DNA of 64,000 nucleotides from positions 62,001 through 126,000 of the forward strand of contig NZ_JAMXMX010000023.1 in NCBI RefSeq assembly GCF_024055725.1. Direction: 5' to 3'. The DNA comes from Actinoallomurus spadix. Lineage in GTDB: Bacteria; Actinomycetota; Actinomycetes; Streptosporangiales; Streptosporangiaceae. The position numbers and the translations under genes were made by a program. Positions 19,851 through 28,286 of the stretch are shown piece after piece. The number at the start of each line of letters is the position of its first letter. The stretch's first letter is position 1. The notes beneath the pieces were generated by a model. The model was given only the letters and a program-made list of their open reading frames with translations. It was not told the DNA's origin and made no database searches.

Positions 19851-20279
19851 TCATGCGCCCGACTTGCCCTGGCTCTGCGAGCGGGGGGCGGGTTCGACAT
19901 ACGGGGCCTTCACCTTGAGCGTCGCGTTCGTCTCGGCCGCGAGCCAGACGACCGTGAGAGCGATCACCGTCCAGCCGAAGGCGCGCGCGTTCCACACGGT
20001 CACGTCTTTCAGCGCGACGACCAGGCCGAGCACGACGACGAATTTCACGAGGAAGCTGAACAGGCCGGCCATCAGGACCATCTGCTCAGAAATTTTCGTG
20101 ACATAGCTGACGACGACCACCCCGAGGGTGAAGAATGCAACCACCACGACGGTCCCGAGGGCGGAGCCGAGGGCTCCCTTGCCGCCCGCGAAGAGCAGGC
20201 CGACGACGATCGCCACCAGACCGACGAGCCCGGTGGGGATCGCGGCGCCGCGGAGGATCCGGGCGTCGTTGGAGTGCAT
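19851..20279 (-). CDS. atpI: ATP synthase subunit I-like protein
   Basis: A 142-residue protein with four membrane helices, for example IPTGLVGLVAIVVGLLFAG and FSFLVKFVVVLGLVVALKDV, and a short basic C-terminal tail. The four-helix layout and the place directly before atpB match actinobacterial AtpI, an accessory factor for c-ring assembly. The 107 bases upstream are the most AT-rich near the operon and likely carry the atp promoter, but I could not settle a -35/-10 pair. Confidence 0.8.
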   Translation of the reverse strand: MHSNDARILRGAAIPTGLVGLVAIVVGLLFAGGKGALGSALGTVVVVAFFTLGVVVVSYVTKISEQMVLMAGLFSFLVKFVVVLGLVVALKDVTVWNARAFGWTVIALTVVWLAAETNATLKVKAPYVEPAPRSQSQGKSGA

Positions 20280-20386
20280 GAGTGCTCCGAGTGTTCACGG
20301 TGGGTGTTCGGTTGCCCGCTCGTGAAAGGTATCACAAGCTTCTCACTGCTCGGAATGACCTACCAAGTAATGGTAAAAACCGCAGC

Positions 20387-21535
20387 TCACGCGGCCTGCC
20401 GAGGACGCTTGTCGGAGGGGGTCTCCTCACCGCTCCGGTGTCGCCGTCCGTGCGGGCGCAGCTGCGGGAAGGCCATCACGACCAGGGCGGCGATCGCGAC
20501 CACGCTCGCGGCGGCCAGCACCAGCAGCGGCGACTTGGCCGCCGACAACGCGACCACGCCGAACGAGAACAGCGCCGTCCAGAGGTACATCACCAGCGCG
20601 GCCCCGCGATGCGAGTGGCCGAGGTTCAGCAGCCGGTGGTGCAGATGCTTCTTGTCCGGCGCGAACGGCGACCGCCCGCCGTACGTCCGGCGCACCACCG
20701 CCATCAGCATGTCGGCGTAGGGGACGACCAGGATCGCCACCGGCAGCAGCGGCAGCAGCGTCGGGAACCGGTTGATCGACCCCTTCAGGGCCGCCGGGTC
20801 GAACCCCGAGACGGTGATCATCGACGTGGCCAGCAGCAGCCCGATCAGCATCGACCCGGTGTCGCCCATGAAGATCCGCGCCGGGCTGAAGTTGTGCGGA
20901 AGGAAGCCCACGCACATGCCCGTCAGCACGGCGGCGATCAGCGCCGGGGCGCTCTGGTGGTCGAGGTGCGCGACCACGGTGACCAGGTAGGCGTACAGGA
21001 AGAAGGCGAGCGCCGAGATGCCCACGATGCCGGCCGCCAGCCCGTCGAGCCCGTCGATGAAGTTGACCGCGTTGATGGTCGCGACCACCAGGAGGATCGT
21101 CAGCGGCACGCCGTACGACGGCGGCAGCGCCAGGGTCGCACCCGGCAGCGGGAGCCACAGCAGCTGGACGCCGTTCATGATGAGCAGCCCGGCCGCCGCG
21201 ACCTGACCGGCCATCTTGGTCAGCGCGTCGATCTCCCAGCGGTCGTCCGCGATGCCCACCACGACCAGCAGCCCACCGGCCGACAACAGCCCCACCCACG
21301 TGGGGCTCTCGGTGAAGACGTCGCGCATGTGCGGCAGCCGCGAGGCCATCAGCAGCGCCGCGCACATCCCGAAGAACATCGCCAGGCCGCCGATCCGCGG
21401 CGTGGGGATGGCGTGCACGTCGCGATCGCGCACCGGTGTCATCGCCTTGAAGGCGATCGCGAACTTCCGCACCAGGGGGACGAGAAGGTAGGTGACGATC
21501 GACGCCGTCAGGAACGTGAGGATGTACTCCCGCAC
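20387..21535 (-). CDS. wecA: Polyprenyl-phosphate N-acetylglucosaminyl-1-phosphate transferase (WecA/MraY family)
   Basis: A 382-residue polytopic enzyme that links a sugar-1-phosphate to decaprenyl phosphate to start cell-wall linker or glycan synthesis. Family motifs are the early PTPRIGGLAMF, the catalytic NFIDGLDGLAAG, FMGDTGSMLIG and KKHLHHRLLNLGHSHR. The GTG at 21535 is chosen because GGAGGGAGG lies six bases upstream and the protein then starts directly with a membrane helix (REYILTFLTASIVTYLLV). An arginine- and lysine-rich cytoplasmic tail closes the protein. It precedes the atp genes as in other actinobacteria. Confidence 0.88.
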   Translation of the reverse strand: MREYILTFLTASIVTYLLVPLVRKFAIAFKAMTPVRDRDVHAIPTPRIGGLAMFFGMCAALLMASRLPHMRDVFTESPTWVGLLSAGGLLVVVGIADDRWEIDALTKMAGQVAAAGLLIMNGVQLLWLPLPGATLALPPSYGVPLTILLVVATINAVNFIDGLDGLAAGIVGISALAFFLYAYLVTVVAHLDHQSAPALIAAVLTGMCVGFLPHNFSPARIFMGDTGSMLIGLLLATSMITVSGFDPAALKGSINRFPTLLPLLPVAILVVPYADMLMAVVRRTYGGRSPFAPDKKHLHHRLLNLGHSHRGAALVMYLWTALFSFGVVALSAAKSPLLVLAAASVVAIAALVVMAFPQLRPHGRRHRSGEETPSDKRPRQAA

Positions 21536-22066
21536 CGCCAGCCTCCCTCCACCATCCGCCGAGCCCGCCGTGCGGGACCCAACTCTATTCCCGATGACCA
21601 AGCCGCGATGGTCACTCCGGCGGTCCCGGGCAAGACTTGATCGACCGATCCCGCGCAGGCCGCCATGGCAGTAAACGGTGCCGGGTCCACGAGTGTGCCG
21701 ATGATCACATGTCCGTCAGGGGCCGCCCGGAGCGTCCGTCTGAGCCCGCGCCCGGTCCGCTACGATCATCGCCCCACCGTGGGAAGGTCTCCCGCTGAGG
21801 TCAGACGCCCGAGGCCCCGCGAAGGTTCGGCTTCCGGCGATCGGCCGACGGCTGGAACGCATGAAAGAAGGACCCTAGACCCCGCCTCGGACATTTCCTG
21901 CACCGGCATCAGGACATGCGCCACGCATGTCCGTTAGATGTCGGAGGGTGCCTACCGGTTCCCGTCCTTTCCCGGCCAAAAAATCACCCAAAAAACCGGC
22001 ACAGCGGATTCTCCGGAAGTGCTACGGTCCTTGACCGTTCATCCCATCTCCGAACACGGAGGATCA
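21536..22066. other. Long divergent intergenic region, no gene seen
   Basis: This 531-base gap separates wecA from the first exported lysine-rich gene. I see no convincing coding frame. It contains a 9-bp inverted repeat at 21912-21932, two copies of CATGTCCGT (21709-21717 and 21926-21934), and an unusually A-rich stretch around 21977-21995 (CCAAAAAATCACCCAAAAAA). The size and the low-GC patch suggest regulatory content or a remnant of inserted DNA. Confidence 0.5.
21912..21932. promoter_or_regulatory. Perfect inverted repeat, possible operator
   Basis: GGACATGCG and CGCATGTCC are separated by CCA. The 9+3+9 geometry is typical of a dimeric regulator site. It lies about 135 bases before the first exported lysine-rich gene. 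No regulator can be assigned. Confidence 0.45.
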
Positions 22067-22585
22067 ATGCGTCGTTTCGCGACTCTCGTCGCAACGGGGG
22101 CCGTCGCAGCCGCGGCCGCCATCAGCCTGATGGCGGCACCCGCCAGCGCCGCAAGCGCCGGCCACAAGGCCGTTATCGGTAAGAGCCTGCAGTCCGGCGT
22201 CAGCGTCGAGGCGTCGATCAAGTACCACTACTGGAAGATCGGCGGGGCGAAGAAGAAGGGCTACACCCGCTGGACGGGGGCCTACGACATCGCCGGCGTG
22301 TACACCTACGGGAAGTACGGCACGTACAAGGGCAAGCTCGTGCTGTACGTCTACGGCAAGGACACCAAGGCCGACGGCCGGTCGGCCGGCATCGAGGTCA
22401 AGGGCCTTCCCGGTACCAAGTACTCGCAGGTCTGGATCCCGAACAAGGGCAAGAAGACCTTCTCGGTTGGCGGCAACACCGGAGCGAAGTCGGTGTACAT
22501 CCGCGAGGTGCTGGGCAACCGCAACAAGGACGGCGTGAGCTTCGACGTCAAGAAGGCCGGCAAGTGGAAGAAGATCTCCGCCTGA
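22067..22585 (+). CDS. Exported lysine/glycine-rich protein, unknown function
   Basis: A 172-residue protein. A signal peptide (FATLVATGAVAAAAAISLMA ending APASAAS) follows the ATG at 22067, which has GGAGG six to ten bases upstream. The mature part is rich in Lys, Gly and Tyr (for example YHYWKIGGAKKKGYTRW and LYVYGKDTKADGRSAG) and looks like a beta-sandwich-type small secreted domain. No cysteines or catalytic motif stand out. A similar but shorter gene follows, separated by a terminator. An upstream extension of the frame to 21938 has no support. Function is not recognised. Confidence 0.75.
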   Translation: MRRFATLVATGAVAAAAAISLMAAPASAASAGHKAVIGKSLQSGVSVEASIKYHYWKIGGAKKKGYTRWTGAYDIAGVYTYGKYGTYKGKLVLYVYGKDTKADGRSAGIEVKGLPGTKYSQVWIPNKGKKTFSVGGNTGAKSVYIREVLGNRNKDGVSFDVKKAGKWKKISA

Positions 22586-22616
22586 GCCGGTAGTCGCTTG
22601 ACTGCAAGCTGACAGA

Positions 22617-22646
22617 GAAGGGCCCTGCGGCGCGGCGGGGCCCTTC
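22617..22646 (+). terminator. Rho-independent terminator
   Basis: GAAGGGCCC (22617-22625) pairs with GGGCCCTTC (22638-22646) over 9 bp around a 12-base loop, followed by ACTTTAT. It closes the first exported lysine-rich gene. Confidence 0.75.
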
Positions 22647-22719
22647 ACTTTATGTCGGGTGAATCCGTCAAACTGCTAAGATCATCTCCCGTACCGCCCA
22701 AGCGATCCTGGAGAGATCA

Positions 22720-23130
22720 ATGCGGCGAATCGCGATGGTCACCCTCGCAGCCGGCGTCCTCATCACGACCTTCTCCCTCACCACGACGCCCGCGGACGCG
22801 GCGGTCGGGTTCTGGCGCACCGTCGGCCTGTCCGGCGTCGACGCCTTCGGCTTCTACGACACCCAGGCCGCGAAGGTGACGCTGACCTTCGACCTCAAGG
22901 ACACGAAGAAGGACGGCTACAGCGCCGCGCTCCGCTTCACCTTCACCGGGACCAAGAAACAGAAGGACGACGTACGGGTCGTCGCGCTGACAGGCGACCG
23001 CCTCCAGGACAAGTGGCAGACGGTGACGTCCACCCGCCTCAAGCACATGTACGTCCAGGAGTGCCGGGGCACCTGGAAGAAGAGCAAGTTCACCATCAAG
23101 AAGTGCGGCGCCTGGCGCCGGCACTACTGA
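22720..23130 (+). CDS. Exported lysine-rich protein related to its neighbour, unknown function
   Basis: A 136-residue protein with a signal peptide (IAMVTLAAGVLITTFSL, cleavage near TPADAAV). The mature part has alternating hydrophobic and charged residues, such as KVTLTFDLKDTKKDGYSAAL, and ends RGTWKKSKFTIKKCGAWRR. Like the gene before it, it has a VxLxFxxKDTKxDGxSAG/A pattern, so the two may share a fold. Two cysteines near the end (ECRGTW and KKCGAW) could form a disulfide. A GGAGAG site lies four bases before the ATG and a TAAGAT -10-like box at 22677-22682. The stop overlaps the convergent gene by seven bases. Confidence 0.7.
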   Translation: MRRIAMVTLAAGVLITTFSLTTTPADAAVGFWRTVGLSGVDAFGFYDTQAAKVTLTFDLKDTKKDGYSAALRFTFTGTKKQKDDVRVVALTGDRLQDKWQTVTSTRLKHMYVQECRGTWKKSKFTIKKCGAWRRHY

Positions 23131-23384
23131 ACGTCGTTCCGTCCGCCGCCAGGCGAGCGTCCCCAGGACGCCCCGAGGGTCCAGCATGCTCCGTACCGAG
23201 ACGACGGCCACGGCCATCCCTGTGCCTGGATGACCGCGCGCGTCAACTGCTCTGGGTCCGTCGCCTCGACGAGCCGTGGACGATCCACCGGGAAGACCAG
23301 TGCCCACCATGTTCCGGTACGCCTGCCGTACCAGAACACCAATCCGGGGAATCGCCGCCTCAGGACGGCGACTGGATCGGGCAT
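23124..23384 (-). CDS. Small hypothetical protein of XRE/DUF397 neighbourhoods
   Basis: An 86-residue protein starting MPDPVAVLRRRFPGLVFWYG, then RRTGTWWALVFP and PEQLTRAVIQAQGWPWP. From memory, proteins with this LxxxFPGxxxWYGxxTxxWWA pattern commonly accompany XRE/DUF397 pairs in actinomycetes, but their function is unknown. The ATG at 23384 is preferred; a GTG three codons upstream is too close to the GAGG site. It follows the next small gene on the same strand, and both are transcribed away from the XRE gene. Confidence 0.6.
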   Translation of the reverse strand: MPDPVAVLRRRFPGLVFWYGRRTGTWWALVFPVDRPRLVEATDPEQLTRAVIQAQGWPWPSSRYGACWTLGASWGRSPGGGRNDVQ

Positions 23385-23446
23385 CTCGGTCACGCCTCGG
23401 GGCCCGCGTAGTGCCGGGAGTGAGTGCGGCAGCCCCGGTGTCATCG

Positions 23447-23752
23447 TCAAATTCCCCGGCGGAGCGGGACGCAGACGACCTTGCTGATCACCCGGACCAG
23501 CTCCTCGACCTCGTCGACGGCCAGGAGCCGGGCCGAGTCGTCGAGCCGGCCGATCGGGACGCCCCACGACCAGTGCCACCGGAGGTCGTTCCGGTCATCC
23601 GGTCTACAGATGATCCTCTCGCTGAGGTGATTGCTCGCCCCGTGGATGAGGATCTCCGCCCCGTACTGCTCGGCGTTCAGCCCCGCCGACCGGCATTCCT
23701 GGGTCAGCCACTTCGCGTACGCGAATATGTCTTCCGTTGTGTACGGTTCCAC
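23447..23752 (-). CDS. Small hypothetical protein divergent from the XRE regulator
   Basis: A 101-residue soluble protein starting MEPYTTEDIFAYAKWLTQE. A Trp-rich strand (DLRWHWSWGVPIG) and a closing helix (VDEVEELVRVISKVV) are visible. The GTG start has AAGGGAA nine bases upstream. It diverges from the XRE gene across 118 bases and is followed 62 bases later by another small gene on the same strand. The pair is likely an operon tied to the XRE/DUF397 genes. No function is recognised. Confidence 0.6.
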   Translation of the reverse strand: MEPYTTEDIFAYAKWLTQECRSAGLNAEQYGAEILIHGASNHLSERIICRPDDRNDLRWHWSWGVPIGRLDDSARLLAVDEVEELVRVISKVVCVPLRRGI

Positions 23753-23870
23753 GACTTATTCCCTTTTAATCGCCCGCCGCTTTTCCGTGACCAGGCTCAC
23801 ACGCTGAGTTACTTTGAGCTACAGACAGGCACCACCCCAGGCCCCACGTAGCCCCCCGAAAGGACTCACC

Positions 23871-24689
23871 ATGGCGAACGGCGCGCTGACCCGAGACCCC
23901 CTCATCCGAGCCTTCGGCGCGGTCCTGCGCGGCCACCGCGAAGCCGCGAAACTCTCCCGCCCCGCCCTGGCCCAGGCCCTCGGTTGCACCCCGCAATGGA
24001 TCGAAAAGCTCGAGACCGCCCTGCGCGCACCCTCCGAGGCGACCTCCGAAGACCTCGACACCTACTTCAAGACCCCCGAGACCTTCCACCGCATGTGGCT
24101 GGAGATCCGCCGCGCCGGCAAACACGCAGCACTACCCCCAGGCTTTCCCGGCTTCGTCGAACTGGAAGCCAAGGCGACGATGATGTACATCTTCGAGCCC
24201 ATGGTGGTCACCGGCCTTTTTCAGACGCCGGAGTACGCGTTCGAGGTGCTCAAGGCGGGCCGGAAGCTCGAGGTGATCGAGGGACTCGTGGCCACGCGCT
24301 TGGAACGCCAGAAGATTCTCCGCCGCGAGAAGCCTCCGGAGATCGTCCTTGTCCTCGACGAGTGGGCCCTCCGCCGTCCGATCGGCAACCTCGAAACTCG
24401 CAAAGAGCAGATACGCCATCTGGTTGAGCTCGCCGAGCAGCCGAACATCAACGTCCAGCTTGTCCCGAGTCAAACCGGCACGTACGCCGGCCTCCCGGGC
24501 GCTTTCATCCTGCTGCGTCTCGAAGATGGAACTGACTACGTGTATCTCGAGGGCCATGTCGAAGATCAGGTGATCGATCGACCCGACAAAGTACGAGCCT
24601 TCGAAGTACGCTTCAACTTGATCAGGAGTGCGGCCATGTCCGCAGATGACTCGCTGGCGCTGCTTCGCGAAGTATGGGAGACCCCGTGA
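23871..24689 (+). CDS. XRE-family regulator with DUF5753 (Scr1-type)
   Basis: A 272-residue regulator. The N-terminal helix-turn-helix reads RGHREAAKLSRPALAQALG then TPQWIEKLET. The rest is the DUF5753 domain, recognisable from YIFEPMVVTGLFQTPEYA, the LERQKIL segment, LVLDEWALRRPIG and PNINVQLVPSQTG. Such proteins pair with a DUF397 protein in actinobacteria and act in development or toxin-antitoxin-like regulation (Scr1, WhiJ/BldB circuits). The ATG at 23871 has GAAAGGA upstream. Its stop overlaps the DUF397 gene start. Confidence 0.85.
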   Translation: MANGALTRDPLIRAFGAVLRGHREAAKLSRPALAQALGCTPQWIEKLETALRAPSEATSEDLDTYFKTPETFHRMWLEIRRAGKHAALPPGFPGFVELEAKATMMYIFEPMVVTGLFQTPEYAFEVLKAGRKLEVIEGLVATRLERQKILRREKPPEIVLVLDEWALRRPIGNLETRKEQIRHLVELAEQPNINVQLVPSQTGTYAGLPGAFILLRLEDGTDYVYLEGHVEDQVIDRPDKVRAFEVRFNLIRSAAMSADDSLALLREVWETP

Positions 24690-24883
24690 CGGCTTCGGAT
24701 TTGGCGGTCCCGTTCTGGCGCAAGAGCACGCGTAGTACCGACACGGGAGGTGCGTGCGTCGAAATCGCTGCGCTGTGGCGGAAGAGCAGCCACAGCGGCA
24801 CCACGGGCGGCCAGTGCGTTGAGGTCGCCGCCGCGCCTCAGGTGGGCACCGCACCTGAGACCCCGCCGACAGGGAATGCCTAG
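24686..24883 (+). CDS. DUF397-family protein with duplicated N-half and missing C-half
   Basis: A 65-residue protein. The DUF397 opening motif occurs twice in tandem, FWRKSTRSTDTGGACVEIA and LWRKSSHSGTTGGQCVEVA. The usual second half of the domain (RDSKDP...W..F-type sequence) is absent; the end is a short Pro/Thr tail. The GTG at 24686 overlaps the XRE stop by four bases and has GGGAGA upstream; an ATG at 24674 in the same frame is possible. Coupling to the XRE gene is the normal arrangement. The rearranged domain may alter partner binding. Confidence 0.75.
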   Translation: MTASDLAVPFWRKSTRSTDTGGACVEIAALWRKSSHSGTTGGQCVEVAAAPQVGTAPETPPTGNA

Positions 24884-25052
24884 CTCACGTCGGTAGGCCG
24901 GCCGGGCACGGTTCGCTCAGCCGACCTGTTGCCTTTCGTTCCGAGCGGCGATGCGCCACGCTGGCCTGGTCTTACGCCGAGGGTTGTGGTTGCTGTGACA
25001 ACGTGAATCCTCGGCGCAGAGAACTCAGCGGGTGGACCGCAGGGGACCCGTT

Positions 25053-25874
25053 TCAGCGGTCGGCCGGCGGGGTGTCCTTGTCGGAGTCCGTGCCCTCCGA
25101 TGATGCGAAGGTCTTCGTGTCCGCCTCGGTCAGCGGGGAACGTCCGCCCTGCGAGCTGTCAGCCGCCTTCGTGGCGTCCTTCTGGTCGTCGGCCGGAGGC
25201 GCCGCCGGGGCGGGGTCGTCCTCGTCGCTGAGGAGGACGCCGCAGACCTCGCGGAGGCGCTCCTCGGGGATGGCGCCCGCGCGGAGCAGGCGCGGGACGG
25301 CGCCGGTCAGGTCGACGATCGACGAGGGCATCTCGTCGCCGCTCGGGCCGCCGTCCAGGTAGACCGAGACCGAGTCGCCCAGCTGGGCCTCGGCCTCCTC
25401 GGCCGTGCGGGACGGGGCGGCGCCGGACCGGTTGGCGCTGCTGACCGCCATGGGGCCGGTCTCCTTCAGCAGCTCCAGCGCGAGCTGGTGCAGCGGCATG
25501 CGGATCGCGACGGTGCCCTTGGTGTCGCCGAGGTCCCAGGCGAGGGTGGTGTTGGCGCGGCACACGATCGTCAGCGCGCCGGGCCAGAACTCGTCAATGA
25601 GGTCCTGGCCGTACGTGCCGAGGTCGTCGACCAGCGCCTGCGCGGCGCGGACCGAGCCGACGAGCACCGGCGAGGGCATATCACGGCCGCGGCCCTTGGC
25701 GTCCAGCAGCGCGGTCACCGCGCTCGGCGTGAACGCGTCCGCGCCGATCCCGTACACCGTGTCGGTGGGCAGGACCACCAGCTCACCACGGCGGACCGCC
25801 GAGACGGCGTCCGCGATCCCCTTCGTCCGCTCCAGCGGGTCCGAGCAGTCGTATCGTCGGCTCACGCCCGCCAT
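25053..25874 (-). CDS. L-threonylcarbamoyladenylate synthase (Sua5/YrdC)
   Basis: A 273-residue enzyme of the tRNA t6A pathway that makes threonylcarbamoyl-AMP from Thr, bicarbonate and ATP. The YrdC core shows VVLPTDTVYGIGADA, KGRGRDMPSPVLVG, GTVAIRMP and MAVSSANRSGAAP. After the core (about residue 200) comes an extra 70-residue tail rich in Asp, Pro, Ala and Ser that looks disordered and is not part of the enzyme fold. The ATG at 25874 follows a GGTGGAAGA site. It lies downstream of prmC on the same strand. Confidence 0.9.
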   Translation of the reverse strand: MAGVSRRYDCSDPLERTKGIADAVSAVRRGELVVLPTDTVYGIGADAFTPSAVTALLDAKGRGRDMPSPVLVGSVRAAQALVDDLGTYGQDLIDEFWPGALTIVCRANTTLAWDLGDTKGTVAIRMPLHQLALELLKETGPMAVSSANRSGAAPSRTAEEAEAQLGDSVSVYLDGGPSGDEMPSSIVDLTGAVPRLLRAGAIPEERLREVCGVLLSDEDDPAPAAPPADDQKDATKAADSSQGGRSPLTEADTKTFASSEGTDSDKDTPPADR

Positions 25875-25922
25875 TCTTCCACCGCCCCGCACCCGCCCGG
25901 ACCGGGATCGGGCCGAAGGGGG

Positions 25923-26786
25923 TCAGTCGGTGCCGAGGCGGGCGGTGACGAAGCGGTCGCGACCGGTGAGGTCCTTGTGGTTACGGACGTCGCGCCAGCC
26001 GTGCTCCTCGGCGAAGATCCAGTAGACCGGGTGGCCCTGGAGGTCGCTGTGCTCGACGGCGACCCAGCCGCCGGGGCGCAGGAGGCGCCGGGCGGTGCGC
26101 TCGATGATGCGGACGGCGTCGAGGCCGTCGTCGCCGCCGCCCCACAGCGCCGCCGCGGGGTCGAAGTCGCGGACGTCCTCCGGGACGTACTCCCACTCCG
26201 ACATGGGGATGTACGGCGGGTTGCTGACGACCAGATCGACCCTGCCGTCGAACTCGTGCAGCGCGTCGGCGAAGTCGCCGAGGTGGAGGCGGACGCGGCC
26301 GCGTTCGTCGAGGTCCTCGACGTTGCGGGTGGCGTGGACGTACGCCTTGGGGTCCTTCTCCACGCCGTGCACGCGGGCGCGGGGGACCTCCTGGGCGATG
26401 GACAGGGCGATCGCGGCGGAGCCGGTGCCGAGGTCGACGACGAGGGGGTCGCCGACGTCCATCTTGTGGAGGGTGTCGATGGCCCAGCCGGCGAGGACCT
26501 CGGTCTCCGGGCGGGGGACGAACACGCCCGGCCCGACCTTCAGCTCGAGGTAGCGGAAGAACGCCCGGCCGGTGATGTGCTGCAGCGGCTCACCCGCCTC
26601 ACGCCGCGCGATGCCCTCCCAGAACCGCGCGTCGAAGGCGGCGTCGGGCACGGTGTGCAGCTCGGCGCGCTTGACGCCGTGCACGAATGCCGCGAGCTCC
26701 TCGGCGTCGGCGCGCGGTGACGGAACCCCCGCGGCGGCCAGGCGTGCCGTCGCTCGGGCGATCTCGTCGGACAGGAGGTGGGTCAT
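25923..26786 (-). CDS. prmC: Release factor glutamine N5-methyltransferase
   Basis: A 287-residue SAM-dependent methyltransferase that modifies the GGQ glutamine of release factors. The N-terminal substrate-binding helices are followed by [14 protein letters not shown] (SAM site) and the catalytic VVSNPPYIP motif, then [16 protein letters not shown]. Its ATG overlaps the prfA stop by four bases, coupling it to its own substrate RF1, a conserved arrangement. Confidence 0.95.
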   Translation of the reverse strand: MTHLLSDEIARATARLAAAGVPSPRADAEELAAFVHGVKRAELHTVPDAAFDARFWEGIARREAGEPLQHITGRAFFRYLELKVGPGVFVPRPETEVLAGWAIDTLHKMDVGDPLVVDLGTGSAAIALSIAQEVPRARVHGVEKDPKAYVHATRNVEDLDERGRVRLHLGDFADALHEFDGRVDLVVSNPPYIPMSEWEYVPEDVRDFDPAAALWGGGDDGLDAVRIIERTARRLLRPGGWVAVEHSDLQGHPVYWIFAEEHGWRDVRNHKDLTGRDRFVTARLGTD

Positions 26787-27838
26787 GTGGCTTCGGCGAG
26801 TCTTTGCTCCATGTCGGCGTCGACGAGGGCCTGCGTGACGTTGTGCAGGTCTCCGTCGAGTACCTGGTCGAGGTTATATGCCTTGTAGCCCACGCGGTGG
26901 TCGGAGATGCGATTCTCCGGAAAGTTGTAGGTGCGAACCCGCTCGGAACGGTCGACGGTGCGCACCTGGCTCTTGCGCTCGGCCGACGCGGCGGCCTCGG
27001 CCTCCTCCTGGGCGACCGCGAGCATCCGGGCGCGGAGGATGCGCATGGCCTGCTCCTTGTTCTGGAGCTGGCTCTTCTCGTTCTGGCAGGACACGACGAT
27101 GCCGGTGGGCAGGTGGGTGATCCGGACGGCCGAGTCGGTCGTGTTGACGCTCTGGCCGCCGGGACCGCTGGAGCGGAAGACGTCGATGCGCAGGTCGTTC
27201 GGGTCGATCTGGACGTCGATGTCCTCGGCCTCCGGCATGACGAAGACGCCGGCGGCGCTGGTGTGGATGCGGCCCTGGGACTCGGTGGCGGGGACGCGCT
27301 GGACGCGGTGCACGCCGCCTTCGTACTTCAGGCGGGCCCAGACGCCGTCCTCGCTGCCTCGCGACTTCACGGCGACCGTGACGTCCTTGTACCCGCCGAG
27401 GTCGGAGTGCTGGGCGTCGATGATCTCGGTCTTCCAGCCGGCGCGCTCGGCGTAGCGGAGGTACATGCGGAGCAGGTCGCCGGCGAAGAGCGCGGACTCC
27501 TCGCCGCCCTCCCCCGCCTTGATCTCGAGGATGACGTCCTTGTCGTCGTTGGGGTCGCGCGGCACGAGCAGGCGCCGCAGCGTCTCCTCGAGCTCGTCGA
27601 TGCGCTTGTCGAGGTCGGCCGCCTCCTGGGCGAAGGCCGGGTCCTCGCCGGCCAGCTCGCGGGCGGTGGCCGCGTCGCCCTGGGCCGCCCGCAGGTCGCG
27701 GGCGGTCTCGACGATCGGCCGCAGCTCGGCGTAGCGCTTGCCCAGTTTCCGCGCCGTCGCCTGGTCGGCGTGCACGGCCGGGTCGGCGAGCCGCTTTTCG
27801 ATGTCGGCGTACTCGCCGACGAGATCGTCGAGATTCAC
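26783..27838 (-). CDS. prfA: Peptide chain release factor 1
   Basis: A 351-residue class I release factor for UAA and UAG. The codon-recognition tripeptide is PAT in [17 protein letters not shown] and the peptidyl-tRNA hydrolysis motif is [17 protein letters not shown]. The GTG at 27838 gives the usual N-terminus ([16 protein letters not shown]) and has GAGGA upstream; the longer open frame before it is arginine-rich and not coding. It sits between rpmE and prmC. Confidence 0.96.
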   Translation of the reverse strand: MNLDDLVGEYADIEKRLADPAVHADQATARKLGKRYAELRPIVETARDLRAAQGDAATARELAGEDPAFAQEAADLDKRIDELEETLRRLLVPRDPNDDKDVILEIKAGEGGEESALFAGDLLRMYLRYAERAGWKTEIIDAQHSDLGGYKDVTVAVKSRGSEDGVWARLKYEGGVHRVQRVPATESQGRIHTSAAGVFVMPEAEDIDVQIDPNDLRIDVFRSSGPGGQSVNTTDSAVRITHLPTGIVVSCQNEKSQLQNKEQAMRILRARMLAVAQEEAEAAASAERKSQVRTVDRSERVRTYNFPENRISDHRVGYKAYNLDQVLDGDLHNVTQALVDADMEQRLAEAT

Positions 27839-27882
27839 GTCAGGGTCCTCGGTCGGCCGGGTGTGTGGGCGGACAGGCGGAA

Positions 27883-27914
27883 CGCCGGCCGGAGCAGCGT
27901 GCCTCCGGCCGGCG
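27883..27914 (-). terminator. Terminator between rpmE and prfA
   Basis: CGCCGGCCGGAG (27883-27894) and CTCCGGCCGGCG (27903-27914) pair perfectly over 12 bp around an eight-base loop. It lies 12 bases after the rpmE stop. It probably limits read-through from the strongly expressed ribosomal gene into prfA. Confidence 0.65.
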
Positions 27915-27926
27915 CAGCGGTCTGAC

Positions 27927-28154
27927 CTACTTCTTGTTGCCGCCCGCGGCCTTCTTGCCGAAGCGCGCCTCGAAGCGCGCCACACGACCACCGGTGTCGA
28001 GGATCTTCTGCTTGCCCGTGTAGAACGGGTGGCAGCTCGAGCACACGTCGGCGTGGATGACGCCGTTCTGCGCGGTGCTGCGGGTCTGGAAGGTGTTGCC
28101 GCACGTGCACGTCACCGTGGTGACGACGTAGTCGGGGTGGATCTCAGGCTTCAC
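27927..28154 (-). CDS. rpmE: 50S ribosomal protein L31, zinc-binding form
   Basis: A 75-residue ribosomal protein. The zinc ligands are present as CTCGNTF and [13 protein letters not shown], so this is the zinc-containing (C+) paralogue rather than the zinc-free one induced under zinc limitation. The N-terminus MKPEIHPDY is typical. It lies upstream of prfA, as in most actinobacteria, but the rho gene that usually precedes it is eight kilobases away here. Confidence 0.96.
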   Translation of the reverse strand: MKPEIHPDYVVTTVTCTCGNTFQTRSTAQNGVIHADVCSSCHPFYTGKQKILDTGGRVARFEARFGKKAAGGNKK

Positions 28155-28286
28155 TATCTCTCCTCGCTCCAGGCGGTCGCCGGGTCATCTCCGAGGGAGT
28201 TCGGGGATGTGAACCGGTACCACAGCGCTCCAGTGTGCCAGACATGACAACATGCCGAGGCCACCGGGCATTCCCGCCCGTGGAGG

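Noticed and set aside
21938-22066. Upstream extension of the exported lysine-rich protein
   Set aside because: The ATG at 22067 has a strong ribosome site and is followed at once by a signal peptide; the extension would bury it.
27839-27991. N-terminal extension of release factor 1
   Set aside because: The added residues are arginine-rich, match no RF1, and overlap the rpmE terminator and the end of rpmE.
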